Of a DNA stretch of 64,000 bases, positions 35,601 through 47,600 are shown one piece after another. The notes under the pieces are model-generated. The model did not search any database, was not told the origin of the DNA, and saw only the letters and a program-made list of their open reading frames with translations. Numbering within the stretch: the first letter of the stretch is position 1; every line of letters begins with the position of its first letter. This DNA comes from Prorocentrum cordatum (Eukaryota; Sar; Dinophyceae; Prorocentrales; Prorocentraceae), in NCBI GenBank assembly GCA_963575745.1, contig CAUYUJ010015014.1:7501-71500 (forward strand). Reading direction: 5' to 3'. The translations under genes were made by a program, and so were the position numbers.

Positions 35601-38600
35601 CCAGCAGTTGCCTCCTAACATTACCAGCCTGGAACATACCCCTATCCCTATGCGGGGCATCTCCTCATCACGATGCCAATCTCAGGGATTCCCTCATCTT
35701 TTGAGGGCGCACCCCTAAGATTGTCATCGCCTTTTGGCGTGTCAATCTTAGGGGTAGGGATAAGTTCGAGGCTGGTAATAACGCCCGCAGCGGCGGCAGC
35801 GGGCAGCTGCTCGAGAGAGCGCTCCGCGCCCCCCGCTCCCCCCCCCCGGGCGGAAGGGGGCGTGGCCGGCCACCCCACGGAGCGCCAGGGGGCCCAGGAA
35901 CGGTCAGGAGGGGAGAGAAGCGGCCACAGTGTATCGTCCGCTCCCAGGATATACATACCTATATATGTATAGTTATGCACATGTGTATATACATATACAT
36001 ATAAATATATACACATATACATATAAAGAGATGTGGGAAACTATGGGAAGGGTGGAAGACGCTCCCAGGATATACATATATACATCTATACACATGTGCA
36101 TACATCTGTATATACATATATATATATATACATGTATATATATATAGAGATATATACACATATACACATACACATATATGTGTAGATGTGGGAAAATATG
36201 GGAAGGGGGGAAGACGAAGGCCAATAAGATATCGAAAAATATGGCGGTGAGCAGGGGAACACGCACGGCCACAATGCATCGTCGGTTCCCAGCAAAATGT
36301 GTGCAAGCATGGGAAGTGGGGGGGCAGACGAAGGCCAAGAAACCATGGGAAAACACAGGGGACTCCTGGGATCTGCTTCTGTGGATTTGCGTGTCCCTGG
36401 GCCCTTTTGCACGGGGGAGTCCCGAGATCTTGGCTTTGCAATCTTTCCACGCCCGGCGTTTTCGCTTGGTTTCGGGCCCCCGGACCCTCACAGTTCGATC
36501 CGGCTACAACTACATCAGGAGGGAAATAATCACACATACACAATTAATCGTCGATTCCCAAGAGAAAATGTGGGAAAGTTGGGAAGTGGGGGGGAAGACA
36601 AACACATAGAAAATATGTGAAAATATTGGGAATCCTGTTATTTGTGTGTCCCAGGGCCCCTTCAATACAATCAGCCCACATTGTAAAGATGGGCAACCTT
36701 CTCAAGGGTACCCTTGCATCCTTGCCCTCTCCGTCCATCCTTGGCCACTTTCGTTGGCCACGCCCCGCTCGAAAAGCTTCGAAATGAGCGCCGAAGGCCT
36801 TTGCATCCTTAGCGCGCATCATGATCATACGGGCAGACTGTCAACGCAGGGAGATATGGTCGTGAGTTCTTGGCGTTGTTGAATCTTGGGGGTGACGTCA
36901 TGTTTGAGGGAAGGAGAGGCCACACCACCACCACAGGGGAGGCCACCTCCAGCGAGGAGGTGCGCGACGCCTCCTGAGCTAGGGACAAGGGATGCCGCGA
37001 GCGAGCGCAGGCGGGGGTGCACACCACCAGGAGTGCCCCTACTGGCGCTTCCCGCTGGTGGTCCCTAGTGGTGGTGGTGTCGTTTTCCTTGCTTGTTCCT
37101 CGACGGGCCAAGAACATGCGCCCTCCAGAGGCAGGTGTCTCTTTGGGAGGGCCTCTGGAGGGCCGGTTTTCGGGGGCGAGTGAGGGGGGAAGTGAGAAGC
37201 AGAAGGCCTTTGCAGAAGGCGGCGGGACTTCTCAGAAGCCCGCCAACCTTTGAGAAGTTTTCTGTGCCATCGGGGAAGGCTCAGCAGACTCTTCAGCAGG
37301 CTGGGTGGCTTCCGAGCCTTCTGAGAGTGCCCGCCCCTTCTCACTTCCCCCCCGCGCTCGCCGCCAATGTTTGGCTGGGCCTGGGGGGCGACAGCCGACC
37401 ACCTGGCACGTGCTGGCCAGGCCTCTCCTGGACCTAGGATCAGCGTACATGCCTCCCTGGCCGAGCCAGGAAGTCGCGCACAGCGATCTCGAGCAGTTGC
37501 GAGGCGTCCTGGCATGCCTTCAGACCCGCCAAAGATTGCTCTAAGAAGATTTCTGGCTGGGGATGTCTTGTTTCAAGCCATCGGCTTGCCGTTCTAAGAA
37601 CATGGCTCTTGTTGTTTGAGCATTCCTGGGCTCTAGGAACATTTCGTGGTAGGCCAGTAGGAATGCCGGGACGGTCGGTCCCTGACCAAATCCTGTGCCC
37701 AGAACGGATCCTGCCTGCTGAGCGACGGAAGGAAACGGGGTGGGCTAGGCCGAGATTCGTGCGTGAGTTTCCCGCGTTAGGTCACGCATTAGCGCGCTCG
37801 CTTTCAATGTATCGTGCCGCGCGGATGGACCGCGTGAGCCACCGCGTAAGGCCGCTACGCCATCTCGCGTGAGACCGGGTTCTTTTCGTCCCTCCTTGAA
37901 CTCCGACGTTGCCGCCTTTCGCGAAACATTTTTCTGCGACACATCGCGAAAAAATGAGGCGAAACATCTTTCTGCGTCACCTTTCGAGCCGGATGGAGCG
38001 GCCCGGGTCCCCGGGCCCGAAACCGGGCGGGACCGCCCTCTTACGTGCAGACACTGCAGCGCCAGGCTCCCAGGGTTGGCTGTCCAGCAGACGCCTCTCA
38101 CTTAGCTTCTGGCTAGGCTACCTGCGTGGAGGGGCGAGGGCCAGGCCACACTGTTCCTGGTGCCGTGTCGTCCCTTTCGGCGGCCGCATGCGAGCCTTGA
38201 CCCCGCCGCCCCACGAGTTCTGATGGGGTGGAGGTGGGGCTCACTTCGCTCGGGAGGCCCCGAACCCGAGCGAAGCGAACCCCGGCTCCCCCCCCTCAGA
38301 AATCGTTGGGTGGCGGGGTTAGGGGTCCGCATGTGGCCCATGTTTTCCTTTCTTGCCCGTGTCTCCCGCGAAGCCCATTGACTATGAGACGTCATCGGGA
38401 CATATTGCAGGGATTATGAATATCCAAGCAAATGACTTGTTAGGGGTCCGCATGTGGCCTCCTATCCTTCTTCCCCACGGAGAGGCGCACAACCCATCCG
38501 TCTGTGCCACTGTCCGAGCTGAATCGAATGGTGTGCGGGGCCTGGGGCGCCAGGGGCCCTACCCCTACCCCCCTGCGCACGGGACGCTGCAGAGGCAGCT

Positions 38601-41600
38601 GGCGCGGCGAGGCCCGATAGAAGATCGGGACTCCACGCAGGCCAGGACTCGCTTGCACGTCTTCTCGGCCCAGCATGGCTTGCAAAGGCGGCGGAGGGCG
38701 GGTGCAGGGGGGGTGACGCTGCATCTCTCGGGGGCCTCGCCGGTCCCCGAGATTGGTGTCTTTTCTTGTGCCCGACGCGGGCTCGATGCGGACTCGACGA
38801 TGACCTGGCGTAGGTCCGACGCGGATTCGACACGGATCCGACATGGATTCGACACCGATTCGACGTTGTTAGGGCCGACAGGGGACAGACGATAATGTTT
38901 CCCGAGGATGCAACATAAGCGAATGTGCCAGAATCTGAAGAAAACCTTAGGATCGGTCCGTAGCCCTTTTGGCTCAAGCCGCCTTCGCTCGGGCCCCTGT
39001 GTGGTGCCAGGGCGCCGCGGGCCGCGAGAGCCCGGGCCGCCCGGCTCTGCTTTTTTTTTTCGCTGCGGCGGGCGGGCGGCGCGCGGCCTCTCCGCGAACG
39101 GCGGGCGCATCGCGGGCGGGGCATGGCGCGGCGCCTTCGGGGAGTGCCCGCAGTTGGCCTCGGCCTGCTGCCGGCCCTGCTCCGCGCGGCGGGCGGCGCA
39201 GCGGCGTCCGAGGGTGCGGGCCCCGATGCGTCAACTCATGCAGCGCCACCGCTACGGCATCACCTGGGAGACGAGAGGATGTGCGTGGAAGGCCGGCCAG
39301 ATTTGTGCCGAGACCGTCTCCGAGATTGCTCGATTTCGAGTCCTTTCGAAGCTTGTTTTTGTGAGGACGGTTACGGTGCCCATGACACCAAATGCGTTAC
39401 GGACAGCTTCGGGTACAGTTGTAAATTTATTTGTTGCCTTGCTCAGGTCGGCTTCGAGTGTGGACCCTTCTCTCGGGAGAATTTGCACCTCCTTGCAATC
39501 ATTGGTCTCTCGGGCCTTGCCCTTGGCACTGGCGGGGTCTTACTGACCACACTGTGGGCTGTTTCTGGTCGGAGATCAAGGACTGTATGGCTCAGCCCAG
39601 ACGACCGTGCTGTTGAATCAGCGTCCGTAGTGCGAGACGGCGCCAGCTTGCACCGCGAAGTGCCAATGGAGCGGTGGTGCGTGACCAAGGCGGATCTGAA
39701 GCAGCTTAGGCGACTCGTTTGGCATGCAGTTCAAGAGCATCGGATCGTACCCACAGAGCATGACCCCTTCGACGCAAGCGACGACAGGATCGGCCCGTCC
39801 GTCCACACTGTCAACGACCAGTACATAAAGCCCGTTACGCTTGCAGCGGGGAAAGCAAGTTGGGCTTTGATGAGACATCCTGAGGGTCTACCATGCCATC
39901 TTTTTGTCACACATGGGTGGGAAGAGGGTGTGTTCGAGTTGTGTGACAAAGTATTGCGGTCTTGGCCTATGGGGCTCAAGCACGCGCATGTATGCGTGCT
40001 GTCGAACCCACAGAACCTGGACATATCTGCTCTCATCTCTACCCCCATGGAGTCCCCCTTTGCCAAAGCCTTGGCGTCCGCGACGCACATGTTGGCGGTC
40101 CCGAATCGGGTCAACAGCATATATTCGAGGATCTGGTGTGCTTACGAGGCCTTCCTGGCATACACGTGGCGCAAAAACATTAGCACTGCCCGGTCCGAAG
40201 TGCCAGGCTTCTGGCCCCGCATTGTGAGGATGGTTTTCCTATCTCTATCAGGGGCAGGCGCAATGTGCACCATTTTCGCTCATTTCAGAGTTTTGACGGC
40301 GGCATATCCTGCAGATGTGTTTGTGTTGGCGCCCCAAGCAGTGGTTGGTTCTCTGACGTTTGCATACGTGGTCCTTCGGAAGCGCTCCGCCGACTCACTC
40401 TCTCTTCGCATTGTCCTCCGAATGCTTGGATTCGCTTGTGGTGCCGTGGGCGCAAACAACGTCGTGAATCGCCCCCACCATCTGACATCTTGGTTGTTCT
40501 TCGTTGCGGTGACCCAGTTTCCGACCGCGCTCGAGGCCGACAGGCTGTGGGCATCAGGAGCGGCCGTCACAGCTTGGCAATTGCAGAACGGTTTTACGGG
40601 CCACCTCCGAGACGCCAGGTGTTCGGTCCGTGCAGATGGGGAACGCATCCGGGAAGAGCTCGCATCAAGCTATGTTGGGGACGGTGCGAGCAGTACTGGC
40701 TATATGCATCTCGTTGACAAGAACGTGGCAGACATAATACGCATGGGCATGGTGTCGGCACATCTGCGCCAAGCCGAAGAATTAGCTGGGCCTCTGGGCG
40801 ACGTGAGCATTTGGGGCGTGGGCCCCACATCAATCGGGTTGATATATTTGGCAATGACAGCTCAACAAATCGAAGGTGAGTGGTGCGGCGGCCATACTTC
40901 TTGGGAGATCTGGCTCATACTCTTGCAAGGCCTATGCTGGACAATCATCTTGGCGCGCTCGCCACAAGATCGCGTAGCCTTCGCGACAGGAGCACTCACG
41001 TTTCTCGTCCCGATGATGGCCATGGGGATTGTTGAATACGGGCTGACCAATAATTTCTGCGCCACCAACTACTTCACATCTGTGTCCGTTGGCCCTTTGA
41101 TTATCATGCTGTCCGCTGCTGGGCCGGGGCGCGTTGCGCGGGTGCCCGTGTTTGGGCCTCTTCTGGTGCGCGCGACTTTTGGGTTCCACCTGTGCGGCCA
41201 GCGGCATGGGGACTTGAAGGACGCCACTTCGTAATAATAGTATCTCACGCGGCGAGGTGGCTACGTCGCGGAGTGAAAAGGTGAAGCCAATTCTAACTTC
41301 GGCATCTGGAATATGATCGTTCAGTCCTTCTCCTGGCGTGCCTCAGGCGCTGCCTGGCCCGTCAGTGCAGCGAGCGTGCAGTAGGATGTTGCGTGACCCC
41401 GCTCGGAGGCAGCCTCGACTGCGGGCCTGAAAGAAGGTTCGCCGAGGCGACAGCGGTTCGAGTAATTGTTTATTTAATCGCTTCGCTCATTCCGCCGGCC
41501 CATAATGCGTAATCGCTGGGGTTTGGCTGCGCGTCCGTGAGCCATGCTGCGCTGATGGGGGGGGACGTTGTTTTCGGTGGTGGGTGCACCAGTCCGGTGT

Positions 41601-44600
41601 AGTTGGTTCGACGTTTGCGGCTGTCAGTGGTTTGTGGCGCCATCGTCTGCTCAGTTCGGTCGTGGACAAGACGCGTTTTTTAGAGTCCGTTTGCGGTCTC
41701 TTGGGAAGCCTCTCGAGGGCCTCTTGGCAGTATTTCTAGAGCCTCCTGGGGCCTCCTGTGGGCCTCTTGGGGCCTGTTGGGGGCCTCTTGGGGCCTCTCG
41801 GCGGCCTCTTGGGGGCGTTATGAGGTCTCCTGGGGACGTCTTCGGCTTAGAGCGCGAAATGTCCGTTCCGGTCCGCCGTCGGGGCCCGGTCTTGGAGCCG
41901 TCTTGGAGGCACTTTGGGCCATCTTTGAGGTTTCTGGGGGTCTCTTAGGGCTCTCTGGGGTCGTTTCGGAACGGTCTTGAACCCTCGTAGGCCGTATTGG
42001 GGCGATATTGAGGGCTTTGTGGGCCGTCTTGGAGCGCTAGTAAGCCGAAGAGGCGAGAACGCCAAAATCCTATAAAAAAACAATGTAAATCATCAATTTT
42101 GGCTTGTTGGGGGCCTCTTGGGAGGTCTCTTGGACGCATCTTGGGGCGTCTTGGGAGCATCTTGGGCCGTCTTGAGGCCTCTTGGGGGCGTTATGAGGTC
42201 TCCTGGGGACGTCGTGCGGCTTAGAGCGCGAAATGTCCGTTCCGGTCCTCCGCCGGGGCCCGGTCTTGGAGCCGTCTTGGGGGCATCTTGGGCCATCTTG
42301 GAGGTTTTTGGGGGTCTCTTAGGGCTCTCTGGGGTCGTTTCGGAACGGTCTTGAACCCTCGTAGGCCGAAGGGCTTTGTGGGCCGTCTCGGAGCGCTAGT
42401 AAGCCGAAGAGGCGAGAACGCCAAAATCCCCCCACAAAAAAAACAATGAAAATCATCAATTTTGGCGTGTTGGGGGCCTCTTGGGAGGTCTCTTGGACGC
42501 ATCTTGGGGCGTCTTGGGAGCATCTTGGGCCGTCTTGAGGCCTCTTGGGGGCGTTATGAGGTCTCCTGGGGACGTCTTGCGGCTTCGAGCGCGAAATGTC
42601 CGTTCCGGTCCCCCGTCGGGGCCCGGTCTTGGAGCCGTCTTGGGGGCATCTTGGGCCATCTTGGAGGTTTTTGGGGGTCTCTTAGGCTCTCTGGGGTCGT
42701 TTCGGAACGGTCTTGAACCCTCGTAGGCCGTATTGGGGCGATATTGAGGGCTTTGCGGGCCGTCCTGGAGCGCTAGTAAGCCGAAGAGGCGAGAACGCCA
42801 AAATCCTAAAAAAAAAAAAAAAATGAAAATCATCAATCTTGGCTTGTTGGGGTCCTCTTGGGAGGTCTCTTGGACGCATCTTGGGGCGTCTTCGGAGCAT
42901 CTTGGGCCGTCTTGAGGCCATCTGGGCCGTCTTGGGGCGCTCTTGGCTTCAGGCTGCTGGGCCTGCCACATATTTGGCGTCTCCTTGGAGCGCTCCTGGA
43001 GCGCTCCAGAGGCCTTCAGGGCCGCGCCCAGGAAGTCCGGCATCTCTGGCCCCCACCCTCCCGGGGATTTGCCGGGGTACTTTTCGCCCGGGGACTCCTA
43101 GGGGCCGCCCCGCGCGCGCGAACTAGAAATACTGTTTACCTGTTACCGGAGATCTTAGCACGCCCTGCGGGCCTGAAAGAAGGTTCGCCGAGGGCGACAG
43201 CGGTTCGAGTAATTGTTTATTTTGCGTCAGAGCTGCTCATTCAGAGCAGGTTTTTTTGTGCTGAACCATGTTTTTTAGTGCCTCGCAACTGGGCCCGCGC
43301 CAGGGTCGCAACGGAGGAGCGTCGTGAATTGGGCAGCCAATGCGTCGTCGTTGCCCGAATGTGGCCACTTGTCCCATTCTGCGTGGAAACACAGCTCGCA
43401 GGGTCTGTCACCAAGCGAAAGACGAACATCCACTGCCTTGCCACGCCCGCCAATGATGTCGCGGCACGGAGGGGCACTTGGTGCACCGCTTGGAACAGCA
43501 CCAGCCACCGTACGTTTTGATGGCACCCTTTGCCTCGACTCGTTTCGCTCGTGTGATACGATGTCGTCTCAATCCGCTAGCGCCGCTGATTAGGCACTGC
43601 TGGCACCGCTGATCAGAATGCCCTGTTGTACTCTGCGCCCCTCCCTCTCCCTTCAGTTACCCTTCCCTCTGCGCTCTCTGCCCTCCCCAGGAAGAGCGGA
43701 CAGCATTTGGGATGCAGCACGCGCGGCACTGGCCGGCCCGATCCCGCATCCACCAGCCTGCGCAGAGGGCCTGCGTGCCACAGGCGCGCCCGCCCTTCCT
43801 GCATGGACGATGGACTTTTGCCTGTTCGTTCTGCGCCCTCCCCGCCACCTGCTCCTCCACGTGCGGCCGCTGCTGCCCTCATCCTCGGCCTCCCCTTGCG
43901 CAGCGAGCGCCGGACAGCTGCACCTGCCCTTGCCGCAGCAGGCCCGCGCTGGCGCGGACAGCACGGCCGCGCGGTGGGCCGCGCTGTCCGCCTCTCGGCA
44001 TCCTCGGCCTGGCCTGGCGTGCTCGGCTCGCTGGCCGGGCCTTCCACCGTCGAATCGCTGGGCCGATGCCGTCGACGCCGCCGTGGGCCGCAGCCGCGGA
44101 TGGGCGGGGGTGCCACGTGGGGCTGGGACAGGGACAGATCGATCCAGCTCGTCCTGGAATGCTGTCAGAGCGTTCTGGACCGTGCTGATCAGGCCGCAGG
44201 TCCCGATACATCTTCCAGAGCCGCTAGCACTCTGAGGTCCCGAATCTGTCCCTGCCGATTTTGTCTCTGTCCCGGCTTCGTCTTGGGGTGATCCTGGCTT
44301 CCGTGCCGCTGTTTTCGTTGCATCGAGTCTCTGCGCCGACTTCATAGAGCCAGCCGCAATGTCGACGTGAACAAAAAAAACCTTAAGATCGGACGTTGCC
44401 AAAGAACCCTCGCCTTACAGATGGCAATACAAACAGCCCTCCAGACCTAGGGACCTATCTGAACTGAGATCTCGAGGTCCTGGTGCTATTTTTCAGACCT
44501 TTTTGATGGTCAGGGAAGTCACCACGGCGCCAGAAACCACGACCAGAGCCCTGGACCCCCTCTCTCTGCGTCATCGTTCTGGCCGCATCGAGCCGTGAGG

Positions 44601-47600
44601 GCCCCTGGGCCCGAACACGAGCGAACATCGCCTGGCGTGGAAACAGTGCAACGCCAGGACCTCGGGAAAACGCCGTCCCTCGAATAAGGGATCGACTGCA
44701 GCAGCGATTTGCCCCAGAATTGATTTGTCTTGTCACATGCAGGGGACATTCGTAGAAATTTTGATAGATCTACGACATATCGGCGTATTCGTTTGTATAT
44801 GCGACGTGACAATTCATCCCAGGGTAAATACACTTTGTTATCGATCCCTTACTCGAGTCCCCAGGCAGCGGTCTGCTCCAAACTTTTTGATGCGTGGGCC
44901 CCGGAGGTCTGGACCACGCCCCCAGGGCCGGCTTCTCTTCCTGAGTCGTCTTTCGACGGTCGGGCGAGGGCAAAACAGGCCAAACCGCCCGCCCAGATGT
45001 TTCGGGATCGTCGGACCTTTGGGCCCGACGACACCCCCCGAGCACAGGGCGGCCAGCGACCCCCCCCCGGGGGCAGCCTGCCCCGAGCAGCGTGGTCAAG
45101 GACCCCCCTGGGGGCAGCCCGCCCCGAGCCGGCGCGGCCAGGGACCCCCCCCGGGGGCAGCTCGCCCCGAGCAGCGCGACCAGGGACCCCCCCCCTCCTC
45201 CTCCTCCTCCTCCTCCTCCTCCTCCCTCCTCCTCCTCCCTCCTCCTCCTCCTCCTCCTCCTCCTCCTCCTCCTCCTCCTCCTCCTCCCCTCCTCCTCCTC
45301 CTCCTCCTCCTCCTCCTCCTCCTCCTCCCTCCTCCTCCTCCTCCTCCTCCTCCCTCCTCCTCCTCCTCCTCCTCCTCCTCCTCCTCCTCCTCCTCCTCCT
45401 CCCTCCTCCTCCTCCTCCTCCGCCTCCTCCTCCTCCTCCTCCTCCTCCTGCTCCCCCTCCTCCTCCTCCCCCTCTCCTCCCTCCTCCTCCTCCTCCTCCT
45501 CCTGCTCCCCCTCCCCTCCCCTTCCTCATCCTTCCTCCTCCTCCCTCCTCCTCCTCCTCCTCCTCCTCCTCCTCCTCCCCTCCTCCTCCTCCTCCTCCTC
45601 CTCCTCCTCCTCCTCCTCCTCCTCCTCCTCCTCCTCCTGCCTCCTCCTCCTCCTCCTCCTCCTCCTCCTCCTCCCCAGGGCGGCGGCCCCCGGGCAGCGC
45701 GGCCGGGCCCCCCCCCGGGGGGCCGCCCGCGGGGCCGGCGCCGGGGGGCGGCGGCGCGGGGCTCTCTAAAGCCATGGGGCAGGCGCAGGCGGTGGCCGCG
45801 CGAGCGGCCCGCCCTGTCGCGCCCCGCGGCGGGGAGCCCGGCAGGGTCACGGTGGTGGCCCGCTTCGAGGCGCGGCGGGGGGGGGGTTTGGTATAGGGGG
45901 CCACATGCGCGAACCCCACTTCTACCCCCTACGATTTCTGAGGGGGAGGGGGGGGTTCACTTCGTTCGGGTGGCCCGCTTCGAGGCGCGGCCGGGGGGGG
46001 GGTCTGGGGCAGAGATTGCGGGAACGAGCAGTGCCATAAACCTAAAAACTCGAAGCTCCGCGCGGATTTCTCGGATCCGCGCTGGGGCCCCCCGGGCGCC
46101 TCCGGCGCCGCCCCTGGCGCGCTCCGCGCGCCAGGGAAGGGGGGTCCAGCGCGGATCCGAGAAATCCGCGCGGACCTCCGAGTTTTTATGTTTATGTCAT
46201 TCTTCGTTCCCCTAAAAGATGTACCTTGAGATCCTGCGTGGTTGCTGAGGGGATGGGGGGGGGGCAGAAGTGGATGCTAAAGTGGGTCTAGTCTCTGGTC
46301 TAAGACACCTCATGAGTGGCTTACAGGTGCACTATGTGGCTTAAAATGATGAGGTCACTCCGCCAAGTGGGCTCCGCCCGCTCGGCCCAGATCTGTACGC
46401 CTTTAAGCAACTTAGGGCACGTGCAGCCTACTTCTAAGCTGGGTTAGGCTGGATAGAAGCCACCTTGGCATCCACTTGAATCCCCCTATCCTCTGATCAA
46501 CTCCCGCGGCGATCCAAGAAGCAATTTTTGCACCACCGGCGTCTGCGCTCCAGTTCGGGCTCTGGGACCCTCACCGATCGATGCGGCTCGAAACATGTCG
46601 CAGAAAGATGCGGTCCGGGGCTCGTGTCATGATTTTCTGCGATTTTGCAATTTGTTCGAAACGTCGGATCTCAGGGTATAGGGGGAATAGGCTCCCTCCT
46701 CCTCCCTGTTCCCTCTGCATCCTCACGCAGGTCTGTATGCTGCCTATACCCACAGGGCTGGGTAATCTCGACAGGGTTTGCGAGGGCAAGTGGCCCAAAG
46801 TTGCGACGCCCCCCACAGTTCCGGATAATTGAGAGTGAAGAGGCGACGGGGACGTCGGCAATTTGGGCAGGGGAGGCCACGACGACACGACGGCGACACG
46901 GCGACACGGCGAGGAAGGTACCCCAGGCCGGGGCCAGAGGACTGCGGCCAGGACTGGGGCAGGGGCCGGGGCCGGGGCTGGAGCGGGGGCTGGAGTCGGG
47001 GCGTAGGCGAGAGGAGGAAGTTTCAGCTCCCCTACCGGCAGGAAGACTACTACCCCTTGCCCTCCTTCCCCACTGGACCCCCACCACCCCGATGGGCCCC
47101 CCTGATCACCCCCTGGGACTGCGCCCCCCGGACCCCCCCCCCAGGGCCGCCCTGCCTGGAGAGCCCCCCCTGCGCGGCGGGGAAGAGACAACGGGAAGGG
47201 GCTACCCTTGGCTTCGACGTGGTTACGATATTGTTCGCGCGTTTGTTCGATCTCACTCACGACGACGACGACGACGAGACAAAGGAGGCTGATACACTTC
47301 AGTTTGGGTTGGGCTGGCCTCGCGTCGAAGAGCCTCTCACACACGCCGACCGGGTCGGCGGATTTTTAGCCTTTGGGGGCTCTTACTGGGCCTCGGGACC
47401 GTCAAGCATGAAAAATTGGTCCCGGGGAGTTGGTCGATACCTCCTTGGGTCAATCCTGACTTCCCAGGTTTGGGGATCGCGCCGCATCGCCGATGTATCG
47501 GCGATGTGGCTCGATGATCCCAATTTTCTCTCAGCCCGACGTCGCCAATGTATCTGCGATGCATTGGCGGGGCGGTGCGGTCCTCCGGTCCGACCTACTC

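Noticed and set aside
42456-43043. 195-codon minus-strand frame rich in Pro/Lys/Asp
   Set aside because: Arises from the TCTTGGGG repeat; the same peptide recurs with each DNA unit and a poly-A run interrupts it.
43400-43500. Minus-strand CELCFHAEWDKWPHSG as a zinc-binding exon
   Set aside because: Isolated; no neighbouring exon or family recognised.
43653-44402. 249-codon minus-strand frame
   Set aside because: Ala/Arg/Gly-rich, overlaps open frames on the other strand, no domain recognised.
44849-45919. 356-codon minus-strand frame and 496-codon plus-strand frame
   Set aside because: Both are translations of the CTC/GGA microsatellite (poly-Gly/Glu/Arg, poly-Ser/Pro/Leu) with no motif.
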